NCBI GenBank assembly: GCA_035363115.1
Contig: DAOSEM010000006.1
Span: 124,001-188,000 of the forward strand
Origin: Syntrophales bacterium
GTDB lineage: Bacteria; Desulfobacterota; Syntrophia; Syntrophales; PHBD01
Length of the DNA: 64,000 bases
Reading direction: 5' to 3'
Under the pieces are notes generated by a model, which was given only the letters and a program-made list of their open reading frames with translations, did no database searches and was not told the DNA's origin. A program made the position numbers and the translations under genes. Shown one piece after another: positions 17,525 to 25,186 of the stretch; position 1 is the stretch's first letter; each line of letters opens with the position of its first letter.

Positions 17525-18034
17525 CTACGGGATGCGCCTCAGGTATCGATGCATGTACACCCGCTTTTCCGGCGTCATGTAGGCCAGGATCAGGTCCCCC
17601 TTTTTCAGGAGCGGCGCATCGGGGACCAGCGCTTTCTTCAGGTCCGCCGTGATGACGGAGATGACGATCCAGTCCTGGTCCCGGGGGGAGCGGACGACAT
17701 TCATGACACCCGGTTTGGCAAACCGGTAACGCGTCGACAGGGGCGCCTTCTCCCAGACGGACAGGATGACGGCGTCGAAAGGCCTGGCCGAGGCCAGGTT
17801 CCGGACCCGGCCGTCGGCGGTGAACTGAAACCGCTGGTGCCGGGCGAAGAACAGGGAATCCGCTGCCGGCACCTTTCCGTGTCTCTGGTAGACCATCTCC
17901 CACGTTCCCGGCATGTCCGGGCCCAGGGCCGGCCGTGATTTCTGCGACAGTTCGCCCTCCGCCAGAACCGTTGCGCCGCAGAGGGCAAAAAGGATTGCCG
18001 CGGCGATCCCCATGCAAAGCCTCAGCGTTTTCAT
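17525..18034 (-). CDS. Exported hypothetical protein
   Basis: A 169-residue protein with a clear signal peptide (MKTLRLCMGIAAAILFALCGATVLAEG, cleavage probably after ALA/E near residue 25). It is therefore periplasmic or secreted. The mature part reads like a small beta-rich lipocalin-like domain (GTWEMVYQRHG, RFQFTADGRVRNL, ending DLILAYMTPEKRVYMHRYLRR), with the G-x-W plus T-A-D-G pattern seen in several small barrel proteins. I cannot assign a family. GGGAGG lies upstream. It is 17 nt-scale separated neither from ecfT nor rdgC by a clear terminator. It stands alone on its strand, downstream of no obvious operon. Confidence 0.7.
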   Translation of the reverse strand: MKTLRLCMGIAAAILFALCGATVLAEGELSQKSRPALGPDMPGTWEMVYQRHGKVPAADSLFFARHQRFQFTADGRVRNLASARPFDAVILSVWEKAPLSTRYRFAKPGVMNVVRSPRDQDWIVISVITADLKKALVPDAPLLKKGDLILAYMTPEKRVYMHRYLRRIP

Positions 18035-18093
18035 GTTGTACCCTCCCTTCTCTCCCGTGTGATCCCGTTGTGTTACCCGCCGTCGGCGGGGAT

Positions 18094-18888
18094 TCAGAGC
18101 ATTCCCGCCGCCAGGACCACGCCCGTGAACGCCGTCACGAACGCCAGGGCGGCGTAATCCGCCCGGGCCAGGCGCAGCTCTCGGAGACCCGTCCGGGGCC
18201 CCCGGGCGTACCCCCGGGCCTCCATGGCCTCGGCGAGATCGTCGGCCCTCCGTACGGTTCCCAAGAGAAGAGGCACCACCAGGGACGATGCGGCCTTCAG
18301 CCTGTGGATGGCGCCGTCCCGCCGCCAGTCTGCCCCCCGGGCGAGGCGGGCCGTCTTCAGCTTCTCCAGCTCCTCCTGGAAAGTCGGTAGGAAGCGCAGG
18401 GCCAGGGAGACCATGACCGCCAGGTCCTGGGCGGGAACGCGGAGGACCCTCAGCGGACCCAGGAGCTTCTCCAGGGCGGCGACCAGGTCGGTCGGCCCGG
18501 TGGTCATGGTCAGGAGAACACCCAGGGAGACCAGGGCGAAGAACTGCCAGACGACGAATCCGCCCTGAGACAACCCTTCCCGGGTGACCCGCAGCGGTCC
18601 CGCGGAAAGGGACGCCATGGCCTGGCCGTCCGTGGAGAAGAGGTGGATGAGGAACAGAAGCGCGGCAAATACCGACAGGGGCTTCAGGGCCTCCCAGAGC
18701 CTGCGTGGCCGCAGGCGGGAAAGCGCCGTCAGGGCCGCGAGCAGGAGGCTGATCAGGATCGCCGCCTCCGCGGAAGCCTGGAACGTGAGAACGCCGAGGA
18801 CAACGACGGAGAGGATCTTGACCCGCGGGTCGAGCCGGTGGAGGGGCGAGTCTCCGGCCACGAAGAGGCCGAACCGGAACGACTTCAT
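18094..18888 (-). CDS. bioN: ECF transporter transmembrane component (EcfT/BioN)
   Basis: A 264-residue membrane protein, the T-component that couples ATP hydrolysis to substrate uptake by an S-component. Hydrophobic blocks occur at about 27-70, 95-140 and the C-terminus. Two A-R-G motifs (LARGADW and EARGYARG) are the coupling-helix signature that contacts the ATPase. The start at 18888 overlaps the EcfA stop by 1 nt (TGATG), so translation is coupled. Given bioY two genes upstream, the complex should import biotin. Confidence 0.92.
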   Translation of the reverse strand: MKSFRFGLFVAGDSPLHRLDPRVKILSVVVLGVLTFQASAEAAILISLLLAALTALSRLRPRRLWEALKPLSVFAALLFLIHLFSTDGQAMASLSAGPLRVTREGLSQGGFVVWQFFALVSLGVLLTMTTGPTDLVAALEKLLGPLRVLRVPAQDLAVMVSLALRFLPTFQEELEKLKTARLARGADWRRDGAIHRLKAASSLVVPLLLGTVRRADDLAEAMEARGYARGPRTGLRELRLARADYAALAFVTAFTGVVLAAGML

Positions 18889-19730
18889 CACGGGCGTCCT
18901 CCCGGAAGGCGGTTCAGACAGGCGTCGATCTCCCGGCAGGCGTCCCGGACGGACAGGATGTTCGGGTTCACGCCCCATCCGAGACTGCTCAGTTCGGCCA
19001 TCAGGGCCGCCACGGGAGGGATCTCCAACCCCGGGAAGCGCCCCGAGGCCAGGGCGGCACAGGCTGTCTCCGGCCGGTCGTCCAGGGCGATCGCTCCGCC
19101 CTCCATGACCACGAGCCGATCCGCGTCCACGACGTTGCCGATGCTATGGGTGACGTGCAGGATGCCCATCCCCTGGCGGTGCAGCCCGGCGATCAGGTCG
19201 AGGACACGCCGCCGCGATACGGGGTCGAGATAGGCCGTCGGCTCGTCGAGGGCGATGAACCGGGGCTTCATGGCCAGGACCCCGGCGATGGAGACGAGCC
19301 GCTTCTCCCCCCCGGACAGGGTGTGGGGGGCACGCGATTCGTACCCTTCGAGGCCCACCCGGGTCAGGGCCTCCCGCACGCACTCCCGGATCTCCCGGGG
19401 CGGCAGGGCCATGTTGCCCGGTCCGAAGGCCACGTCCTCCTCCACGGTCATGCCCACGATCTGGTGGTCCGGATTCTGGAACACCATGCCCACGGCCCGG
19501 CGGATCTGCCGCTGCGTGGAAGGATCCTGCGTGTCGAGGCCGTCCACGGTCACCGTCCCCGCGGTCGGGACGAGGAGGGCATTGAGGTGTTTCAGGAGCG
19601 TGCTCTTGCCGCAGCCGTTGTGCCCGGCCAGGGCGACGTATTCCCCCTCCCGGAGGCGGAGATCGACCCCCCGGAGGACGTCCGGCCCCTCCTCGCCGTA
19701 GCGGAATGACACACCATCGAGAACGATCAT
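18888..19730 (-). CDS. bioM: ECF transporter ATPase (EcfA/BioM)
   Basis: A 280-residue ABC ATPase with Walker A GHNGCGKST, Q-loop FQNPDHQIVG, signature LSGGEKR, Walker B FIALDEPTAYLD and switch HVTHS. The Q-loop form NPDxQ is typical of ECF ATPases. A C-terminal extension of about 60 residues (PVAALMAELSSLGWGVNPNILSVRDACREID) is also usual for CbiO/EcfA proteins. The start at 19730 overlaps the bioY stop by 4 nt (ATGA). A single ATPase gene implies a homodimer. Confidence 0.93.
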   Translation of the reverse strand: MIVLDGVSFRYGEEGPDVLRGVDLRLREGEYVALAGHNGCGKSTLLKHLNALLVPTAGTVTVDGLDTQDPSTQRQIRRAVGMVFQNPDHQIVGMTVEEDVAFGPGNMALPPREIRECVREALTRVGLEGYESRAPHTLSGGEKRLVSIAGVLAMKPRFIALDEPTAYLDPVSRRRVLDLIAGLHRQGMGILHVTHSIGNVVDADRLVVMEGGAIALDDRPETACAALASGRFPGLEIPPVAALMAELSSLGWGVNPNILSVRDACREIDACLNRLPGGRP

Positions 19731-20284
19731 CGCCTTCCCGGACCCTTCACAAGCTTCAGGCGGTCCCGGACCTTGATGCAGATCAGGGCCGCCACGACCA
19801 TCTTCACGGCGTCTCCCGGCAGGGGCGGCAGGACACCGACAATCAGGGCCTTGCGCAGACTGAGCTTCGCCACGTACATCAACTGGGCGACACCGCACGC
19901 ATAGATCACCACCAGGCTCGTGAACATGCAGACCAGCAGGACGAAGAACCCCGGCTTGCCCCGGGGATCCGCCAGGCGGCCCAGGACGTACGCTCCGATC
20001 ACGAACCCGATCAGGTATCCTCCCGTCGGACCGAGGAGGACCCCCGCCCCGGCCTTGCCCCCGGCGAAGACGGGCAGGCCGATGACGCCGAGGAGGATGT
20101 AGACCACCTGGCTCATGGCCCCCAGGTACCCCCCCAGGAGCGATCCCGCCAAAAAGACGAACAGGGTCTGCATCGTCACCGGGACAGGCGGAACGGGGAC
20201 CATGATGTAGGCCCCCAGGGCCGTCAGGGCTCCGAACATGGCGGCATAGGCCATGCCGCGAAGTGACGTTTCCTGTTTTTTCAT
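19727..20284 (-). CDS. bioY: Biotin ECF transporter S-component BioY
   Basis: A 185-residue, six-helix membrane protein that binds biotin. The N-terminal part GMAYAAMFGALTALGAYIMVPVPPVPVTMQTLFVFLAGSLLGG is the BioY hallmark (PVPPVPVTMQT). GPTGGYLIGF and the C-terminal PGDAVKMVVAA are also conserved. Its position between birA and ecfA in one operon fixes the substrate as biotin. The gap to birA upstream is 7 nt. Confidence 0.96.
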   Translation of the reverse strand: MKKQETSLRGMAYAAMFGALTALGAYIMVPVPPVPVTMQTLFVFLAGSLLGGYLGAMSQVVYILLGVIGLPVFAGGKAGAGVLLGPTGGYLIGFVIGAYVLGRLADPRGKPGFFVLLVCMFTSLVVIYACGVAQLMYVAKLSLRKALIVGVLPPLPGDAVKMVVAALICIKVRDRLKLVKGPGRR

Positions 20285-20291
20285 GAAATCG

Positions 20292-21311
20292 TTATCCTTT
20301 CTCCGTCTCGGGCGGGAGGCTCACATCGCCGGAAAAGATCCGGTGGTCCCGGCCGCCGTCGTCCCGGAGCAGTAGAAAACCGTCCTGATCCACATCGGTC
20401 ACGATGCCCGCCAGGTCCCGGCCGGGGACCTGGACGACGACCCGCTGCCCGATCATCCGGCTCATGGTCTTCCAGCGCTCCAGGACGGGGACGAACCCCT
20501 CGGCCGCGAATCGGTCGTACCAGGATTCCAGGGACTCGAGGCAGCAGCGTAGCAGCCCGACGCGCGGGAACGCTCTCCCGGTCTCGACGAGAACGCTCGT
20601 CGCCAGGGGGCGGATCTCCGGAGGGAACGACCCGGATGGGACGTTGACGTTGATCCCCACGCCGATCACCAGGTAGTCCACGGCCCCCATGTCCGTGGCC
20701 AGCTCCATGAGGATGCCGGCAATTTTCCGGCCCCCCGCCAGGATGTCGTTGGGCCACTTGATGGTCACCGGGAGACCCGTCTCGGAGCGGATCGCCTCGG
20801 CCACGGCCACCGCCGCCAGGATGGCCATGCGGGGCGCCTCGCCGGGCGGAATGGCGGGCCGCAGGACCAGGGAGACGTAAATCCCCAGGAAGGGGGGCGA
20901 AAACCAGGTCCGCTGCCTCCTCCCCCGCCCGTGTCTCTGCCCCTCGGCCACCACGAGCGTCCCCTCCGGGGCTCCCCCGGCGGCCAGTTCCCGGGCCCTG
21001 GAGTTCGTGGAATCGGTCTCCCGGTAATGTCGGGCCTCCGTCCGTCCCAAGACCCGCGTCCGCAGCCCGTCCCGCACCTCCTCGATCCGGAGCAGGTCGG
21101 GAACGACGACAAGGCGGTACCCCTTGCGGGTGGACGACTCGATCCCGTAGCCGTCCGCCTTCAGGGCGCCGACCTGTTTCCAGACGGCGGACCGGGTCAT
21201 GGCCATCCGCTCGCTCAGGAACTGTCCGGAAACCCAGGCCCCCCGGCCCTCCTTGAGGTGGTGGAGCAAGAGTTCCCGGCCCCGGGCGGACCCTGTATCG
21301 GCAGGCGTCAT
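20292..21311 (-). CDS. birA: Bifunctional biotin ligase/biotin operon repressor BirA
   Basis: A 339-residue group II biotin protein ligase. The N-terminal winged helix (about 10-62, with FLSERMAMTRSAVWKQVGAL) binds DNA. The catalytic domain has the biotinyl-AMP loop GRGRRQRTW and KWPNDI. A C-terminal SH3-like domain (GQRVVVQVPGRDLAGIVTDVD) follows. It attaches biotin to carboxylase carrier domains and, as biotinyl-AMP holo-repressor, should bind the operator at 22445-22476. It overlaps the bioB stop by 4 nt, so it lies in the operon it controls. A second ligase without the helix-turn-helix is at 25187-25984. Confidence 0.95.
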   Translation of the reverse strand: MTPADTGSARGRELLLHHLKEGRGAWVSGQFLSERMAMTRSAVWKQVGALKADGYGIESSTRKGYRLVVVPDLLRIEEVRDGLRTRVLGRTEARHYRETDSTNSRARELAAGGAPEGTLVVAEGQRHGRGRRQRTWFSPPFLGIYVSLVLRPAIPPGEAPRMAILAAVAVAEAIRSETGLPVTIKWPNDILAGGRKIAGILMELATDMGAVDYLVIGVGINVNVPSGSFPPEIRPLATSVLVETGRAFPRVGLLRCCLESLESWYDRFAAEGFVPVLERWKTMSRMIGQRVVVQVPGRDLAGIVTDVDQDGFLLLRDDGGRDHRIFSGDVSLPPETEKG

Positions 21312-22390
21312 GCGATCCGCTCCTTTTTCCTCTGCGGGGACCGCCGGGGAACATCGGTTTCACAGCACCCGGGCATCCCGCCGGCCGTCGCCATTCCGCA
21401 GCGGCAGAGATCCTGCTCCCGGACCGGCAGAAGGCCGAGGTCCGCGATCATCTCATGATCCAGGGAGCTCTCCCTGCCGGATGTCGTCAGGTAGTTTCCC
21501 GTCATCAGCGCATTGCAGCCCGCCACCAGGGCCATGGGGAGAAGCTGGCGGAGGTTCCTCTCCTTCCCCCCGCAGAGCCTCAGGTCCCGTTCCGGCAGGA
21601 GGAATCGGAACACGGCGATGGAGACCAGGATCTCCAGGGGCGGCAGCGGCCGAGTGCCGCCGAGGGGTGTTCCCTTGATTGGGTGGAGGATGTTGATCGG
21701 GACGGAATCCACGTCCAGTTCCCGCAGGGTGAGGGCCAGCTCGATCCGGTGGGTGATTCCCTCCCCCAGCCCGATCAGCCCGCCCGCGCACACGGACAGG
21801 CCGGCGCGCTTCGCCTCCCGGATCGTTTCCACGTCCTCTTCGTAGTCGTGGGTCGTGCAGATCTGCGGGAAAAAACTGCGGGACGTCTCCAGGTTGTGGT
21901 GGTAGCGGAAGAGCCCTGCCTCCCTGAGAGCGTTTGCCTGCACGGCATCGAGGAGGCCGAGTGACGCGCAGGGCATCAGGCCCAGATCGCGGATCCCGCC
22001 GACGGCCTTCCGGATCTCTGCCCACTCCCGGGCGGATTGGATCCGCTTGCCGCTCGTGACGACGCCGAACATCTCGGCTCCGGCCCGGCGGGCCTGCTCG
22101 GCCGCGGCGATGATCTCCGGCGCCTTCTTCAGCGGATAGGACTCCGCCTCGGTTGGATAATGGGAAGACTGGGCGCAGAAGGCGCAGTTTTCAGGACAGC
22201 GGCCCGATTTTGCGTTCACGATGCCGCAGAGGCCGATGGTGTCGCCCTTGATGTGCCGGCGGATCTCGGAGGCCGCCGCCATGAGGCGGAAAGGCCGCCC
22301 CATGCCCTCCTCGAACAGGGCCAGTCCCTCTTCGGTCCCCAGGTCCCCTTTTCCGATCGCCCGCTTCTGCAGCCTGTCGATGACGTCCAT
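21308..22390 (-). CDS. bioB: Biotin synthase
   Basis: A 360-residue radical-SAM enzyme inserting sulfur into dethiobiotin. The SAM cluster motif is CPENCAFCAQSSHY (C65, C69, C72). Further conserved elements are CAGGLIGLGE, PINILHPIKGTPL and ALMTGNYLTTSGR. The C-terminus has extra cysteines (EQDLCRCGMA, GCCETD), which is common in anaerobes. It is the first gene of the biotin operon, and the promoter and BirA operator lie just upstream. No bioA, bioD or bioF is in this operon, so complete synthesis needs genes elsewhere, or uptake of dethiobiotin or biotin. Confidence 0.97.
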   Translation of the reverse strand: MDVIDRLQKRAIGKGDLGTEEGLALFEEGMGRPFRLMAAASEIRRHIKGDTIGLCGIVNAKSGRCPENCAFCAQSSHYPTEAESYPLKKAPEIIAAAEQARRAGAEMFGVVTSGKRIQSAREWAEIRKAVGGIRDLGLMPCASLGLLDAVQANALREAGLFRYHHNLETSRSFFPQICTTHDYEEDVETIREAKRAGLSVCAGGLIGLGEGITHRIELALTLRELDVDSVPINILHPIKGTPLGGTRPLPPLEILVSIAVFRFLLPERDLRLCGGKERNLRQLLPMALVAGCNALMTGNYLTTSGRESSLDHEMIADLGLLPVREQDLCRCGMATAGGMPGCCETDVPRRSPQRKKERIA

Positions 22391-22422
22391 GCGAGGTTCC
22401 TTCCGATTGCGAATGTGCCCGC

Positions 22423-22476
22423 TACATAGGAGAATCCGCTCCTATTGTCAACCCATTCGTTCCGTCCGGTTGATAA
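22423..22476 (-). promoter_or_regulatory. bioB promoter with overlapping BirA operator
   Basis: On the plus strand TTGTCAACC (22445-22453), 14 bases, then GGTTGATAA (22468-22476) match the known BirA operator plan TTGTAAACC-N14/15-GGTTTACAA. Symmetry is broken at one base. On the minus strand the proximal half-site contains a perfect -35 TTGACA (22446-22451), 17 bases from TATGTA (22423-22428). Holo-BirA binding would cover the -35 box. The bioB ATG is 33 nt beyond the -10. Confidence 0.88.
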
Positions 22477-22630
22477 TCGCCCCGGCAGTCCGATCCGTCC
22501 GGACAGGAACACACCCTCGGCGGGCATCCTCCGGCCATCCGATCCCGTTGAAAAGCAGTCAAAAAGATGATAAGGCACGGGTGCCCTTCGGGGCTCATCG
22601 ATACGAACCGAAATCCATCAGGAGGACGAT

Positions 22631-22981
22631 ATGGCGGACGACAAGGAAAAGGTAAAGGTACTGCTTCCCCCGGAAGGGGACTCGGAAGACATGTTCTTCA
22701 AGGAAAACGACAGGAAGCTGATCATGGCCCTGCGGGAGAAGGCGGCGAAGGAGGCCGACGCCAAGTACCGGGAGGACCACAAGGGCCACTGCTTCCGCTG
22801 CGGGACGAAGAGCCTGGCGGAGATCAAGCGCGGAGGCGTGACCATCGACGTCTGCATCAACGAGGGCTGCGGCGCCGTACACCTGGACCCGGGCGAGCTG
22901 GAGGCCTGCGAGGCGGAGCTGAAGAAGCAGGACGGCGGCTTCTCCAAGATCACCGGCGCCCTGTCCTCGCTGTTCAAATAA
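22631..22981 (+). CDS. zf-TFIIB-type zinc-binding protein
   Basis: A 116-residue cytoplasmic protein. The central C54-x2-C57 and C75-x4-C80 (HCFRCGTKSL...VCINEGCGAVHLDPGELE) form a TFIIB-like zinc ribbon. The usual second pair is CxxC, so the wider C-x4-C is a variant. The following DPGELE matches the family's [WL]D-x-GELE. Function is unknown for these small proteins. The start follows CAGGAGG. It is divergent from bioB and followed by a strong bidirectional terminator, so it is monocistronic. Confidence 0.8.
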   Translation: MADDKEKVKVLLPPEGDSEDMFFKENDRKLIMALREKAAKEADAKYREDHKGHCFRCGTKSLAEIKRGGVTIDVCINEGCGAVHLDPGELEACEAELKKQDGGFSKITGALSSLFK

Positions 22982-23017
22982 CGGACATAGACGGCACCGT
23001 TTCACAAAACAGATGGA

Positions 23018-23072
23018 AAAAGGCCGGTGGAGAGAGGATCCGTTCCCCTCTCCCGCCGGCCTTTCGTTTTTT
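23018..23072 (+). terminator. Strong rho-independent terminator
   Basis: AAAGGCCGG near 23019-23027 and a following GAGAG pair with CTCTC and CCGGCCTTT (to about 23064). The stem is followed by CGTTTTTT. A-runs on the left mean it may also stop the convergent cam operon. Confidence 0.85.
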
Positions 23073-23089
23073 CCCTGTTGCCCGGCCCG

Positions 23090-23704
23090 CTATTTCTTCG
23101 CCGCCAGATATCCCTTTGCCAGACCCTTGTTCACGTGGATCACGCCCTTGTTGAGGTCCTTCAGGGGGTAGTCGTCGGTGACCTCCGGCAGCGCGTCCGC
23201 CTGTGCCTGGGTCTTAACGACGGATCCGGCGGGGACCACGCGCCGGTCCGCAACGGTCACACCCATCAGGATGCAGCCGGGCTCGACGACGCAGCCCCGG
23301 CCGACTTTCGCCCGGAACACCAGGGTCTTCATCCCCACGAAGGTGTCCTCCAGGACCGCCGCGGGCCCGTGGATCTGGACCTGGTGGGCCAGGGACACGC
23401 GGCTCCCGACGTAGACGGCATACTTTTTCCCATCCACCTCGACCAGGTTCTTCTCGACGGGCCGGCCGTTCATCTCCGTCTCAAGGGCGTGAATGACCAC
23501 GCCGTCCTGAACGTTGGCATCATCGCCCACGTACAGGGGCTGTCCCTCATCGCCCCGGACGGCCGCGCAGGGAGAGACCATCACGTTCTTTCCCAGGGTC
23601 ACGTTCCCGATGACGGCCGCCAGGGGATGCACGTATGCCGTCGGGTCGATGACCGGCTCGGACACCTTGCCGCTGAAATCCGTCTTCACGTTCTTCTCGA
23701 TCAT
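23090..23704 (-). CDS. cam: Gamma-class carbonic anhydrase, Cam type
   Basis: A 204-residue left-handed beta-helix protein interconverting CO2 and bicarbonate. Residues line up with Methanosarcina thermophila Cam at a constant offset: Arg50, Asp52, Glu53, Gln66, His72, Glu75, then metal ligands His107 and His112 (Cam R59, D61, E62, Q75, H81, E84, H117, H122). Glu53 in the acidic loop (RGDEGQP) and Glu75 separate true Cam from CamH proteins, which lack the proton-shuttle loop. It has no signal peptide, unlike the archaeal enzyme, so it is cytoplasmic. It is last in the nadC-birA2-coaX-coaE run (51-nt gap after coaE) with its own ribosome-binding site. Bicarbonate supply to a biotin carboxylase is a plausible role. 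Confidence 0.9.
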   Translation of the reverse strand: MIEKNVKTDFSGKVSEPVIDPTAYVHPLAAVIGNVTLGKNVMVSPCAAVRGDEGQPLYVGDDANVQDGVVIHALETEMNGRPVEKNLVEVDGKKYAVYVGSRVSLAHQVQIHGPAAVLEDTFVGMKTLVFRAKVGRGCVVEPGCILMGVTVADRRVVPAGSVVKTQAQADALPEVTDDYPLKDLNKGVIHVNKGLAKGYLAAKK

Positions 23705-23755
23705 ACCTTATCCTTCCTCCCCGTTGATGGTTGTCAGGCTGTTCAGAAACGGCCG

Positions 23756-24385
23756 CTATACCGCGCTTCCCAGCCGTTTTTCCCTTTCTGTGTCCGTCAG
23801 CCTCCGCCAGATGTCCTCAATCCGGGCCTCGGTTTCCTCGAAGGTTCCCTCGTTGTCGATGACCAAATCGGCGAGAGGAACCTTCTCGTCGATGGGCATC
23901 TGGGAGGCCAGCCGGAGGACCGCTTCCTCGCGGGAGTAGCCGTTGCGCTTCATGATGCGCCGGATCTGCCCCTCCGGACCCAGGTAGACCAGAAGCACCA
24001 GGTCCAGCATCGCCTGCATCCCCACCTCGAACAGCAGGGGCACGTCGGCGATGACCACGGCGTCGGGCTTTTCCCGGCAGATTGCATCCCGGCGGGTCCT
24101 CCACTCTTCAAAGACGGCGGGATGGACCATCTCGTTGAGGCGGTGCCGTTTCGCCGCGTCGTTGAAGACGATGGCACCCAGCCTGTCCCGGTCGAGGGTC
24201 CGGTCCGGCCGGAGGACCTCCGGGCCGAATTCGGCGACCACGGCCTTCCAGGCAACGGCATCCGGCTCCTGGACCTCGTGGGCCACCCGATCGAAGTCGA
24301 TCACGAAGGCCCCTTTTCTGGCAAGCATCCGGGCCACCGTCGACTTTCCGCAGCCGATTCCGCCCGTCAGGCCAACGTTCAGCAT
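23756..24385 (-). CDS. coaE: Dephospho-CoA kinase
   Basis: A 209-residue P-loop kinase for the last step of coenzyme A synthesis. The P-loop is GLTGGIGCGKST (5-16). DFDRVAHEV carries the family Asp after the second strand. IADVPLLFEVGM and RIMKRNGYSREEAVLRLASQM form the CoA-binding and lid regions. The start at 24385 (MLNVGLTGG) matches the family. It lies 35 nt after coaX, which catalyses the first step of the same pathway. Confidence 0.95.
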   Translation of the reverse strand: MLNVGLTGGIGCGKSTVARMLARKGAFVIDFDRVAHEVQEPDAVAWKAVVAEFGPEVLRPDRTLDRDRLGAIVFNDAAKRHRLNEMVHPAVFEEWRTRRDAICREKPDAVVIADVPLLFEVGMQAMLDLVLLVYLGPEGQIRRIMKRNGYSREEAVLRLASQMPIDEKVPLADLVIDNEGTFEETEARIEDIWRRLTDTEREKRLGSAV

Positions 24386-24420
24386 GTCCGTACGTTCCTT
24401 TCCCCCGCCCCGGCCCCGCC

Positions 24421-25185
24421 TCAGCGGTTCCGGTCGAAGATGAGCCGGAGTCCCTGGAGAGTCAGCATGTCGTCCACCTCGTCGATGGACTTCGCCTCCG
24501 TGGACACGACCTTGGCCAGCCCCCCCGTGGCGACGACGTAGGGATCCGACTTCACCTCCTCCTTCATGCGGTTCACGATGCCGTCCACAAGCCCCGCGTA
24601 GCCGTACACGATCCCCGCCTGCATGCTGCTGACGGTATCTTTCGCGACGACCGACCGGGGCATGCTCAGCTCCACCCGGGGGAGCTTGGCGGCCCGCTCG
24701 AAGAGGGCCTCGCTGGAGATCATGAGGCCCGGCGAGATGCACCCGCCCATGTACTCGCCCTTTTTGGATACGTAGTCAAAGGTCGTCGCCGTGCCGAAGT
24801 CGACGATGATCAGGTCGCGGCGGTATTTCTCGTAGGCCGCCACGGCGTTGACGATCCGGTCGGCCCCCACCTCCTTGGGATTGTCGTAGTAGATGGGCAT
24901 CCCTGTCTTGATTCCCGGTCCGACAATCAAGGGCCGGATGTTGAAGTACTTCAGGCACAGCGGCTCCAGGATGTTCAGCATGGGGGGCACCACGCAGGAG
25001 ATGATGATGGCCGAGATGGCCTTGGAGCTGATCCGGCTCGACTTGTACAGGTTGTAGATCAGCATCCCGTACTCGTCCACCGTATGGTCCGTCACGGTCC
25101 GGATCCGCCAGTCGTGGACCAGTTCGTCGCCGTCGAAGACCCCCAGTACCGTGTTCGTGTTTCCAACATCGATGACCAAAAGCAT
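24421..25185 (-). CDS. coaX: Type III pantothenate kinase
   Basis: A 254-residue ASKHA-fold kinase that phosphorylates pantothenate. Conserved elements are DVGNTNTVLG at the N-terminus, PKEVGADRIVNAVAAYEKY with the catalytic Asp, and IVDFGTATTFDYV. The length is normal. AAGGAG lies upstream. The birA2 stop is 1-2 nt from the start, so translation is probably coupled. A birA-coaX pair is common in bacteria. Confidence 0.96.
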   Translation of the reverse strand: MLLVIDVGNTNTVLGVFDGDELVHDWRIRTVTDHTVDEYGMLIYNLYKSSRISSKAISAIIISCVVPPMLNILEPLCLKYFNIRPLIVGPGIKTGMPIYYDNPKEVGADRIVNAVAAYEKYRRDLIIVDFGTATTFDYVSKKGEYMGGCISPGLMISSEALFERAAKLPRVELSMPRSVVAKDTVSSMQAGIVYGYAGLVDGIVNRMKEEVKSDPYVVATGGLAKVVSTEAKSIDEVDDMLTLQGLRLIFDRNR

Positions 25186-25186
25186 G

